This document shows positions 50,501 through 62,007 of a DNA stretch of 64,000 nucleotides, piece by piece; positions within the stretch are counted from its first letter, which is position 1; every line of letters starts with the position of its first letter. The notes below the pieces were generated by a model that worked only from the letters and a program-made list of their open reading frames with translations, was not told the origin of the DNA and ran no database searches. Origin of the DNA: Euglena gracilis (lineage: Eukaryota; Euglenida; Euglenophyceae; Euglenales). The stretch lies in contig CP154957.1 of assembly GCA_039621445.1 (NCBI GenBank), forward strand, positions 16,934,595-16,998,594, in the 5' to 3' direction. The position numbers and the translations under genes are program-made.

Positions 50501-53500
50501 AGCGACCTCGAACGACGTTCGAGGAGGGTCTCGAACCTCCTCGAACGTCCTCGAACGACGTTCGAGGAGGGTCTCGAACCTCCTCGAATGTCGTTTGAGG
50601 AGGTTCGAGGAGGTTCGAGACCCTCCTCCTACGGACCATCCCACTACCGTAACCCTCCCGCAGGGTGCTGATCCTTTTGGAAACTGGTCCAGAGATGCCA
50701 CGGAGGGCGCACAAAGTTGGTTGGGGGCGAGGTTTTGTCAGGCCTGCTCTCTCCATGAACCTCCATAAGGAGAAGCCAGGCCCGACTTCTTTTTAATCAG
50801 AAGACGCCCCCCCCCCTACACATGGGGGGACCCTCGCTCGGCGCCTTCGGCGCCTCGCTCGGGTCCCCCCATGTTTTTAACCCTAGTTGGGCGGCTCTTT
50901 GGGGTCGCTGGTACCTTGTAGGGGCCAGTTTATCACGATTAAAGGTCACAAAAGGTCACAAAAAGTCACTTTTTTCCTTTTTTTTATTGCTGCAACCAAA
51001 TTTTCGGATCCTGTTTCACTGTGGCCGAAGAGGTTTAATAGCGTTATTTGAAGGGGTAGGGTTAGGGTTACGATTCTTTTTCAACCCCCAGAATACCTCC
51101 CGCTAAACTGCAAAAGATTTCATGGATGGTATTTTATTGTGGCTGAAACGATTTAATGGCGTTATTTAAAGGAGAAGGGTTACGGTCTTTCGGTTTTTTT
51201 TTTTACTGCAGAACTTTTTCCTTTTTTTATTGCTGCAACCAAATTTCTGGATTCTGTTTCACTGTGGCTGAACAGGTTTAATGGCATTATTTGAAGGGGT
51301 AGGGTTAGGGTTACGATTCTTTTTCAACCCCCAGAATACCTCCCGCTAAACTGCAAAATATTTCATGGATGGTATTTTATTGTGGCTGAAACGATTTAAT
51401 GGCGTTATTTAAAGGAGTAGGGTTAGGGTCGCGATTGTTATCTAAATTGCAGAATACTTCCCGCTGAACGTTGTTATATTGGTCTCTACAAGGTACCCAG
51501 CGACCCCAAAGAGCCGCCCAACTAGGGTTAAAAACATGGGGGGACCCGAGCGAGGCGCCGAAGGCGCCGAGCGAGGGTCCCCCCATGTGTATTGACCCTA
51601 GTTGGGCGGCTCTTTGGGGTCGCTGGTACCTTGTAGGGGCAAGTTTATCACGATTAAAGGTCACAAAAGGTCACAAAAAGTCACTTTTTTCCTTTTTTTT
51701 TTTTATTGCTGCAACCAAATTTCTGGATTCTGTTTCACTGTGGCTGAACAGGTTTAATGGCGTTATTTGAAGGGGTAGGGTTAGGGTTACGATTCTTTTT
51801 CAACCCCCAGAATACCTCCCGCTAAACTGCAAAAGATTTCATGGATGGTATTTTATTGTGGCTGAAACGATTTAATGGTGTTATTTGCTTTCTTTCGGGT
51901 TTTTTTTACTGCACAACTTTTTCCTTTTTTTTATTGCTGCAACCAAATTTCTGGATCCTGTTTCACTGTGGCCGAAGAGGTTTATTGGCGTTATTTGAAG
52001 GGGCAGGGTTAGGGTTACGATTCTTTTTCAACCCCCAGAATACCTCCCGCTAAACTGCAAAAGATTTCATGGATGGTATTTTATTGTGGCTGAAACGATT
52101 TAATGGCGTTATTTAAAGGAGAAGGGTTAGGGTCTTTCGGTTTTTTTTTTACTGCAGAACTTTTTCCTTTTTTTTGCTGCAACCAAATTTCTGGATTCTG
52201 TTTCACTGTGGCTGAACAGGTTTAATGGCATTATTTGAAGGGGTAGGGTTAGGGTTACGATTCTTTTTCAACCCCCAGAATACCTCCCGCTAAACTGCAA
52301 AAGATTTCATGGATGGTATTTTATTGTGGCTGAAACGATTTAATGGCGTTATTTAAAGGAGTAGGGTTAGGGTCGCGATTGTTATCTAAATTGCAGAATA
52401 CTTCCCGCTGAACGTTGTTATATTGGTCTCTACAAGGTACCCAGCGACCCCAAAGAGCCGCCCAACTACGGTTAATACACACGGGGGGACCCGAGCGAGG
52501 CTTTGTTTCGTTTTGTGGACCGAGGTTGTTTGGGGGTTTGTCGTCGTTTGTGTCTCCAGATTCCTCGAACCGGTCTGTCACACCGCATGAAAACTAATAT
52601 TCGTCTGTGTTCAAAAAAGAAACGTCGGCCAGTTGTTTTTTATTTCTGATTTCCTGAAGGGCATTTCTGATTGCCTGTGGCAAAATCCCCATGCACCTGT
52701 GGTTGGGTTCACGGTTTGCGCCTGCACGTGCTGCTGGTTGACATCAGGAAGTTGGCTCGCAGAGGTTTATTTGATAGTGACAGAACGCCTTTCGAACCCT
52801 GTCTCCGGCTGAATTGGTCTGATTCTTTGTACTCCAGACTCATAGCCAACATGGCTGTGGGCTTCGTCGATTTGAACCTGAACTGAAAATTTCTCCTTTC
52901 CTGTTTCTTGCGTTGTACCTCCTGTTCCGCAGACGGTTAAATATGGTTTTCATTTCTCGTGATTAACTCATGCATGTACACAGGAGGAGGGTCTCGAACG
53001 ACTTCGAACGACATTCGAGGAGGGTCTCGAACCTCCTCGAACGACCTCGAACGACATTCGAGGAGGGTCTCGAACCTCCTCGAACGACCTCGAACGACAT
53101 TCGAGGAGGGTCTCGAACCTCCTCGAGCGACCTCGAACGACGTTCGAGGAGGGTCTCGAACCTCCTCGAACGTCCTCGAACGACGTTCGAGGAGGGTCTC
53201 GAACCTCCTCGAATGTCGTTTGAGGAGGTTCGAGGAGGTTCGAGACCCTCCTCCTACGGACCATCCCACTACCGTAACCCTCCCGCAGGGTGCTGATCCT
53301 TTTGGAAACTGGTCCAGAGATGCCACGGAGGGCGCACAAAGTTGGTTGGGGGCGAGGTTTTGTCAGGCCTGCTCTCTCCATGAACCTCCATAAGGAGAAG
53401 CCAGGCCCGACTTCTTTTTAATCAGAAGACGCCCCCCCCCCCCCCCCGGGGGGGGAGGCTCGCCGGGCTCGCCGGCCTAGTAGGAGCGCACCCCCCAGCA

Positions 53501-56500
53501 ACCCAACCCCAAAGGGGAAGCCAGCAGAGAGGGACCCACCCGCGAGGCAGTGGACCGCCCAAACCAACCCCGGACAGGGCATGGAGCGCAGGTACCAGTA
53601 TGTAAGGAACCACTGGTACCCAGCAGCACACTACCCACCCGCCACCCGCCCTAAGGCCGAGACTTGGTGACCCGGGTTTACCTAAGCCGCGGGACCGTGA
53701 GGCCACATTGGAATTTTTCAAGTCATGGCGTTGTGCCTGCGCCATGCATCCCCCACACAGAAAAGTGGGAAGAGGGCAGGAGGCAAGAGCAGCACTGGGG
53801 CGCAAGGGTGTAGACCCACCCATGGGAACCACACCAACCACACAAGGTGAGTGTATGTCCCTACAGCGCTGGAATTACACCAGAGTTGCTCACCCGGCCA
53901 GGGGGAGCAACAAAAGAGGACTGGTGTAAGGGGTCCCTGGCCACTCACCACGCAGCAAACTGGGCCAGAAGCGAAGTTAGCGCCGGCCATAAACAGACAA
54001 GAAGCCTTAGTGCAACTAAGGGGGGGAAGGGGCGGGTGGGCGGGTCCGGTGCCAGACCCGGGGGGGGGGGGGCGGGCGGGCCAGAGGGCCCGGGGATGGG
54101 TTTTGGTGCGAAGTGCTGAAACTTTTTTGGGGGGTCCCCCCGGGGGGTCCCATGCTGGGCTGGGTGGATGGGGGACCCCCCCGGGGGAGGGTCTAAAACA
54201 GAAGCCTGAGCCCAGCTGAAGGTGGTGTGGCGATGGAACATACCCCACCCAATGACTGCAACAGAGAGACAGCAACCACCCCCCCCCCCAAATATGAGCA
54301 ACAGGTGCTTATATTTCGGGGGGTCACCTGCTCCGTCGGCCCCTGCCTCCGCTCGGTGGGCGTGCTCGCCAAGGCAGTGCTGCACTACCTGCCTGTCGTG
54401 GCCAAGGCCCCCCAGGAATTCCCCCTCCTGTGGCAACGGATCCTGCCCACGCCTCGACCTCGCTAGTCATCCCGGACTACCACTCAGCACCAGCGCCCCC
54501 GCCAAATTTCTCAAGTTTGGACCCCCCCCTCCCCCCGGGGAGGGGGGGGGTGGGTCTGCCGGATCCCCTCCCTGGTGGAGGGTGGGGGGGTCGGGCTGAG
54601 TGGGCATCCCTTTTTGGCCCATTTTTGGCTCGAAGCGCTGAATTTTTTCGACCCCAGAATTGACCCTGTCCTGCCCTTTCAATTTTGTCTGCCAGCGGAA
54701 ATGAGGTGCTGAGGGGCCCCGGGTCGGGGCGTGCGGCCAATCTCCTTTGGGCAGTTCTACGGCCGGGGCAGCCCCGCGGTGCGGGAGGCGGTGCTGGAGA
54801 GCACGCGGAACCTTGTGATGGTGCCCCGGCGGCAGTATTTGGTCCGGGCTACAGGGCACTTGATAAATCCCTGCCATGTTTGCTATCAGTAACCCCCCCC
54901 CCAAATAACACCCCCCAGTGTGTTATTTGGGCACCCGAGCTGGGGCTCCAGGGGGGGTTTGTTATTAGGGGGGGCATTATTTTTACATGGAAAACCAAAG
55001 GAAAACAGGGGGGGGGTGTTATTTGGGCGTTCAAAATCGGCCCCCGAAGGGGGGTGTGTTATTTGGGGGGGTGTTATTTGGGGGGGATTTCACAGCTGGC
55101 TTGCAAGGGACATATTTCCCTGAACTTCTGTCAGCCATGCAGGTGATTTTTGTAACACCGTGCTTGAGACTGCATTTGAGCTTTCTGTGTCACCCAAAGA
55201 TTTTGTTCCGGCACCCCCGGTCGATAAAACGCCGCCGGCCGGAGATGGCCACCATGTGTGCGGTGGAGGCCCGGGAGGCACCAGAGGACCAGCGCGTCTT
55301 CCAGCCATACCCGCGATTCTGGCACCTCACCATTGGCCAGCGCCGGGCTCCGGGGCGGCTGCACCGCGCCACCTCCGGCTGGTTGTAGAATCGAGTTCAT
55401 GCGTTCATTTTGCCCCCTCCCCCCAAGGGAGACGAGGAACGAGTGGCTGCGGGAGGCCACCCACCTGCCCCCCCACCCCCTGGCCGTCCGCCCGGTTCTG
55501 GGCGGGACCTCCTGCTGGCCAACTTCGACTTCGGGGAGGCGTTGGCGGAGGCGGTGCGCGGCACCGTCGCCCCCGCCGTCCCGTCCGTCCTCCGGCCAGG
55601 GCGCTGGCGTTCCCCGCCCCCCTCCTCCTGGGACGCCGGGGGGGGGGACCACTCCCGCCCCGTGCGCCATGCCCTGCCGCCAGCACCGCGTGTCCCGCAA
55701 CACCGCCAGCTGGCCCCAAGCCCAGCGCGGGTCGTCCCCCCTTGGAACCACCGTTTGGTGCGGCCGCTGCCATCTCACCTGATGGATGGTTTGCCCATTT
55801 CTTCAAAAGGACGATTCATTGGATGGATGGGGAAAATGCTGAAGGCAGCCTTTTCAGTCTCCGTTCTTGCACGGGGGAGAGGTCCAGGATGACGTACTAC
55901 CCCCAAGCATATCCAAAAAGCGAATTCAGGTAATATCCTATGCCGGACCCCCCCCACCCCGGGTAGCCAGCCAGCACCTTTTTCCAGCCAGTGGGCTGGA
56001 TTCCCCCCTGAGGGTTTCTTAAGAAATTCCCTGGCCCGATTTCCATGATCACCTCCCACCAGATGGTACATTTTCGTTTCTTGTGTTTTGGCTTAGAAAA
56101 TGCCTTTTGTCCAGCGATCACCTGCCAGTCAGGGTGAAAGCAGCGTTTTCATTCCCTCGATCAGAGGATATGGAAATGGTGATCGCTGGACATTGGAGTC
56201 TAAGCCACCTCCATGGAAACAGGGCTCACGTTCTCAAGAGGGATGGGTAGCAATTTGTTTTTTCTGCTTTGTGCTGTGGCACTGCGATGGGGTTTTTGCT
56301 GGTCTTTTTTTTTAGGCATAGACATTTTTTTTTAGAGCATAGGTTTAGCATAACCATTATCGTGGAGAAACGGATCAAGCTTCGGGTTCTGACATTAGGC
56401 AGAAGTTTGACCGAGCGGGTCTAATTCTAGCCATATTTTTTTACCCTATGTTGGGCCTCAGCCCTAAATTTAGCCTTGGACCTATTCCTAACTCTAACCC

Positions 56501-59500
56501 CAACCCTATCCCTAACCAAATAACAAAACTTAAATTTATACCCAAGTAACCCCCCGTGGTTTATTATTTGTGGTCAGCTGGAGGAGGAAAGGAGGTGGTT
56601 CGACGTGGTTCGTCAGATACGTCAGTGCTTGCACGCACCCGATGGCTGACCCAACCCCCCCCCCCCAAACCTTCGGGGGAAAAGCCTGATCCCAACCGAG
56701 CCAAGCTTGATTGTCCTCGATGCGGTTAATGTTGTTGGGAGGCTGGGGTTTATTATTTGGGGGTTTTATTGTTTGGGCAAAATTTTGAAGTCAAAATCGA
56801 CCCATTAAACCTCTCAACAGGTTCTTAAGGTCACCTTTTTTTGGCCTTTTTTAAAAAAATATTCTTTTTTGGCATATTTTCTACACCAATTTCATCCATT
56901 TTTGTGATTTTGCAACCTTTCTGCCTTTCGGCTTTTCTGCTGAGTTTTTCCCTCTTCCCCCCCCTTCGCCCACAGCTGTCACAGGCGGTTTATTATTTGG
57001 GCAACTGAAGTCGGTCCTCGGGTTTTTTTGTTAATTATTTGGGAGGTTTTGGCTTTCCACACGACACATTCGCTCCGAGCGTCTCCCATGGGGAGGGCGA
57101 AAACACGTCCAATTTGCGTTCCTCGCAACATGCGAGGTTGGAACTTAGGCTCTTCCCCCCCCCCCCAACGAGACAAGGAGGCTCAACTCCTCATTGTCCC
57201 CCTGCCGGTTTTGAAAACAATGAGGGCGGCAGTGGCATCTTTTCCCGCTGGGCACATTACGGTGAAAAACACATCGCCTGCTTTGGCGGACCAGAGTCCG
57301 CCCCGCGCTGCCCCGTCAGCCCTCCGCTGCCCGGCGCTGCGGGCCTCCCGGGGGCCGGCCGGCCGGCGCCGCCCGCCGCCCTCTCCTCTGCCCCTCCCAC
57401 GTACGCTGAGCTCCTGGCCAGGCCGTTTCCTCGGAGGGGCGGGGCGTGATGGCCGCCGGCAAGTGTGCCAAACGTTCCTCCGCCAGCGTTGTTGGGTTTC
57501 AGGGCGGCTCAAGCGGCGGAGTACGCCTCCGGCCCGTCAGACCAGGAAATCCCTGGGCCTGACACAGGCCAGTCCCAAGGCCCCGCTTTGGCTCTGTGGC
57601 ACATTGTCTTCTGTTTCAGGACGCTGGAACACGCTTCAGGGATCTGTATTCGTGCCTCGGGACGGTTGGGAAACACTTCTGTCTGGATCTCCATGCCGGA
57701 ATGGCATCCCCCCCAGGAAACTGCCAACAGACAGGTCAACAACCACCCACAATGAGCGGGCACAAAACCCTGCTGACGACTGTAACCCCTCCTCCGTTCA
57801 CTGGACAGGAGGTTGCCCTCTGGTCACTCTGCTGTGTGTTGTCCAACTTGTCACCCCCAGGCAATTACCACCACCCCCTTTTGTGCTGCCCAAGCTGACA
57901 GTCAGAAGACTCAGAAGACCCCGTGGGGCCTGGGCTGGACCCACCCTCCCCCTGGGCAGGCACCTATGCCGACCGCAGCCGACCGCAGCCGACCGCAGCC
58001 GACCGCGGCCGACCGCAGGTTTCAGGACTGTCATAGGTGGGTGTGCCGACCGCAGCTGACCGCAGCCGACCGCAGCCGACCGCAGCCGACGGCAGCCGAC
58101 CGCAGCCAACCGCGCAACTTTTTTCTAATTGATGTCAATTTTTCAGTGAGAATGAGTAATTAGGCTCATTTTTATCCCAGATGTTGAGATTTTTCTGGCT
58201 CATCTGGCTCATGTTGTCACTTTTGGCCACTTTTGGCCATTTTTGGTCGCTTTTGTCCCCTTTTGGCCCATTTGTCACCATAATTCACCCATTTTGACCT
58301 ATTTTGACAATTTTTGGCCACTTTTTGCCCACTTCTTGTAATTTTGGGCCATTTTGTCCTGCTCTTGGGCCATTTTGGGCCATTTTTCACCATTTAAAGC
58401 CATTTTCGACCTTTTCTTTTGTTATTTTTGCCCATTTTTTTGGTCTCTCTTTGGTCCAATTTGACCATTTTGACCATTTTGCGCCAGTTTGTTTCCAAAA
58501 AAAAAAGTGAACAAAAGCTGCTAAAGTGGCCCAAATTGGCCAAAAGCAGGGTCATTTTGGGCCATTTTTGGCTTTTTTGGACCATTTTGGGCATTTTTTT
58601 TGGTATTTTTGCCTGATTTTGGAACTTTTGGCCATTTTAACCATTTTTTGCCACTTTTAGGCCATTTTTAGGTCACGTTTGACTGCTCTTGATGTCAAAA
58701 GCAACAAAAAGACGTTTAAGGTGGCCTGAAAGTGGCCAGAAGTGGGTAAAAGTGGCCAAAAGCAGAGAAAAGTGGTCAAAAGTGGGTTAAAGAGGCCAAA
58801 AGTGGTCAAAAGAGGTCAAAGCAAAGCAAAAGCTGGCCAAAAGCAGCCAAAGCACAGCAAAAAGTGGGCAAAAGCAACAAAAGTGACCAAAAGAAAGCAA
58901 AAGGCAGGAAATAATCGGCAAAGGCAGCAAAAATCGACCAAAAGTCGGCAACAGTGGCCAAAAGCAGTCCAAAAGCATCAAAAACTGGCCAAAAGCAGCG
59001 AAAAGTGGCCAAAAGTCGGCAACAGTGGATTGTGTGATTGTGATATATGCTCATTTTTTGTTGGCCTGCCCCCCACCAACTATTTTGCCGACCGCTGCCG
59101 ACCGCAGCCGACCACGGCCAACCGCAGCCGACCGCAGCCGACTGCGGCCGACCGCAGCCGACCGCGGGAATCTGGAATCTGTCATAGGTGCTTGCCCCTG
59201 GGGTCCAGGCCGGAGGTTCGGCGCGAAGCGAAGTGCCAGACAGTTTTGGGGAATGCTGCCTTCAACGGGCCCAATCTTTTGGTGGAGTCCTGTTGCAGGT
59301 GGGTGGACTCCTGCCAAGAATTGTAAAAAAGAAGCCAAGGTGGCTTGGGGGCGACACATTTACAACGTTGTTTTGCGCACAAGAACCCCCGGGGTCCTTT
59401 TCTGTGTGTGGTCCCGCTCATACAGGGCTATGGTGGGTGGGTGGGTGGGCGAGGGGGTTCGACCCTCTCCATCCCCATCCTGGAGGTTGAGGGTCTGACC

Positions 59501-61823
59501 CCCCCCACCACCAGGCCTTCCCGTATGGCCCTGCGCGGATCGGAGCGCCTGGAGCCGCAATCGAGCCCGGAGCCAGGCCCCAGCGCTGGACCCGCTACCG
59601 GTCACCCCTATCGTGGTGGAGCTCCCGCCGTACCCCGTCTCGAAGGGCAGCCTCCACTCCCCCCGCTCGGAAGCCGCCCCGTTGGCCCCCGCCAGCCCCG
59701 CGGAGGAGGCCCCCGGCCCGGCCCCGGCGGTCGGGGTGGCCCCGGCGGAGCCGCCCGCCGCGGGGGGCGACCCCCCGGCGGTCCCCGCCAGTCGGATGGT
59801 GGACTACTGGCAGGAGTTCTATGCGCAGGGGAAGGGCCCGGCCCCCGCCGGCCAGGGGTTTGTTTGGGCAAAGGGACCTCGGGCCTTCCCCGGGCGGAAT
59901 GGGTGTTTCAGAAACCCCATGGGTGGGGCACGGAACCTGCCTCTTGGAAAATTACCATATCCCGAAGATCTCACCCCTGGGCAGCTATCACTTCATTCTG
60001 TCTGTCCCCTGTCCCCTGACTGTGTCATAGAACCTGCCCAACAAGCCAATTTCGTTGAAAACCGTTCCCCTTTCCCCAGCTCTTCCTTCCCCCAAGCCAT
60101 GCCCTTTTGATGAGGAAAGCATGGAACATGGTTTTTAAAAAAACATCCAATTCAAACATTGAACGTTTTCAATTTTTTTTCGAGAGCATTTCTTCTTCTT
60201 TTTTTTGCAAAAATAATGATTTTTGCACAGGGGTTTTTAGGGGGGGAATGAATGCAGTCATTGGGCTGTAAAAGGAAGCAAGGAAGCCCAGGCACTCGAG
60301 CACTGTTGGCCACCGATTTTGTGCACATCAGAGGATGACCCCCCCCCTTGTCCAACGACCGGCCTTGTCCAACGACCCCCCCCCCGGTCAGTAGTGATCT
60401 TTTCCAGGGGATCTTTTTCCAGGTGATCTTTTTCCCGGTGATCTTTTTTTCTAGACGTTCGCGGTCTTACCTCCAGCCTTTTCTTGCAACTTTCATGGCA
60501 GATTTTGTACTTGGTCAACAAGTTCTCTATCGGCGGTCCACTGGAGATGTTGCCGATGCTGTTGTTATTGGTCTGTCAGAGTATGGACCACACAATCAAG
60601 CACCTCTGATGATGCTGGGCGATGCTGGGCGACGCTGAGCGATGCTGGGCGATGCTGGCTTTTTGTTTGTGTGCTTTGAAGAATTAAACCCATTTTTAGA
60701 CCCACAAATCTCCAATATTACACCCATTTGTCCATTTTGGATTACTTTTTGCTAATTTAGGGGCTATTTTGCATTGATTTGGGCAAATATTGGGCCAATT
60801 TGGGTCAATGTGAGCACGTTTATTGCATTTTTGGCCATTTTATGCCATTTTGGTGAGTTTTCACAATCTTTTGTGGACATTGTTGGCGTTGGGCGATTTT
60901 AGGCTATTTCAAGCCATTTTAGGTCATAAATGCCACATGTTTCTCCTCTTTTTCATCATGAATCTGAGAGTTGTGGCCACGTCAGGCAAAGGAAACTTTT
61001 TTCATCGCCTTGGGGCGAAGCGGGATAAATTTTTTTGTCCCCGGTCTTGTCTAACGACCCCCCCCCCGGTCAGTAGCGATATTTAGCGGTCGTTGGACAA
61101 GGGGGGGGGGGAGGTAAGTACTGGTTATCTTTTGGGTGGTCACTGGCTTAGTTTTTCAGTCATTAGCACAGGGCACTCTCAGGTCGCAGGTCTGATTCCG
61201 GCTGGGGTGCAACCTGCATGTGTGTCATCACAACAACAGTGTGAATGACACGCCCCTGAGGAGGACGCCCCCGGTGCTGGGCTGCCGGCGGAAGCGACGG
61301 CTGCGGCTTCAGCGGAGGACGTTGTGCCCACTCACACCGTCCACCCACCCAGGGCTGCATGCCACACCAGAAAGGGAAATGGGGTGGCATGCTTTCCCCC
61401 CCGTGTTGTTTCACACAGGTGTTTCAAGCCAGCCTTTCAGGCAGACAGACCTCCATTTCAAGAAGCGCTATTTGTTGTGTGTGGGTGGGTGGGTGTGTGT
61501 GTGTGGGTGTGGGTGTGGTGTGTGTGTGGTGGGTGGGTTTGTGTGTGGTGTGTGTGTGGGTGGGGTGTGTGTGTTGTGTGTGTGTGTGTGTGGTGGTGGG
61601 TGTGTGTGTGTGTGTGTGGGGTGTGTGGGTGTGTGTGGTGTGGTGTGGTGTGTGTGGTGTGGTGTGTGTGTGGTGTGTTGTGTGGTGTGTGTGTGTGTGT
61701 GTGTGTGGGTGTGTGTGTGTGGGGGTGTGGTGTGGTGTGTGTGGGTGTGTGGGTGTGTGTGGGTGTGGGTGTGTGTGTGGGTGTGTGTGTGTGTGTGGGT
61801 GTGTGGGTGTGGCGTGTGTGTGT

Positions 61824-61857
<34 letters not shown>

Positions 61858-61967
61858 GTCTGTGTGTGTGTGGGTGTGTGTGTGTGTGTGGGTGGGTGGG
61901 TGGGTGGGTGCGTGTGTGTGTGGTGTGTGTGTGGGGTGTGTGTGGGGGGGGGTGTGTGGTGTGTGTG

Positions 61968-62007
<40 letters not shown>

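Larger units (their letters stand above)
48251..50806. repeat. 2.6-kb tandem duplication, left copy
   Basis: From GACCCTAGTTGGGCGG to TTTTAATCAGAAGACG this segment is repeated at 50880-53431 with an offset of 2625-2628 bp. Only a handful of single-base and homopolymer differences were seen by eye. It contains satellite, a foldback, half-foldbacks, an ATG-less ORF and element E5. Confidence 0.9.
49803..50934. mobile_element. foldback arms separated by ~940 bp of cargo
   Basis: The left arm (49803-49876) breaks off after GACCCGAGCGAGG. Unrelated sequence follows to about 50815. The opposite arm then resumes (50817-50934, ACATGGGGGGACCCTCGC to GGTACCTTGTAGG). The cargo holds an ATG-less ORF (50046-50261) and element E5. 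It looks like either a foldback carrying cargo or an insertion into one. Confidence 0.55.
50880..53431. repeat. 2.6-kb tandem duplication, right copy
   Basis: Near-identical to 48251-50806, including the ORF (52671-52886) and the minisatellite element (52979-53258). It starts beside an inverted foldback arm and ends in a C/G homopolymer. Confidence 0.9.

Noticed and set aside
48143-53431. CRISPR array
   Set aside because: The repeats are eukaryotic satellite units without uniform unique spacers, and the genomic context is intron-containing.
57028-58059. 343-codon ORF in non-satellite sequence
   Set aside because: It spans GC-rich text, a minisatellite and several frames with competing exon-like stretches. 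There is no domain, and the composition changes abruptly along it, so it is probably a chance opening.
58742-59326. Lys/Ala/Ser-rich 194-codon ORF
   Set aside because: It arises from AAAAGTGGCCAAAAG repeats in one arm of the foldback; the other arm gives the mirror Phe-rich frame.
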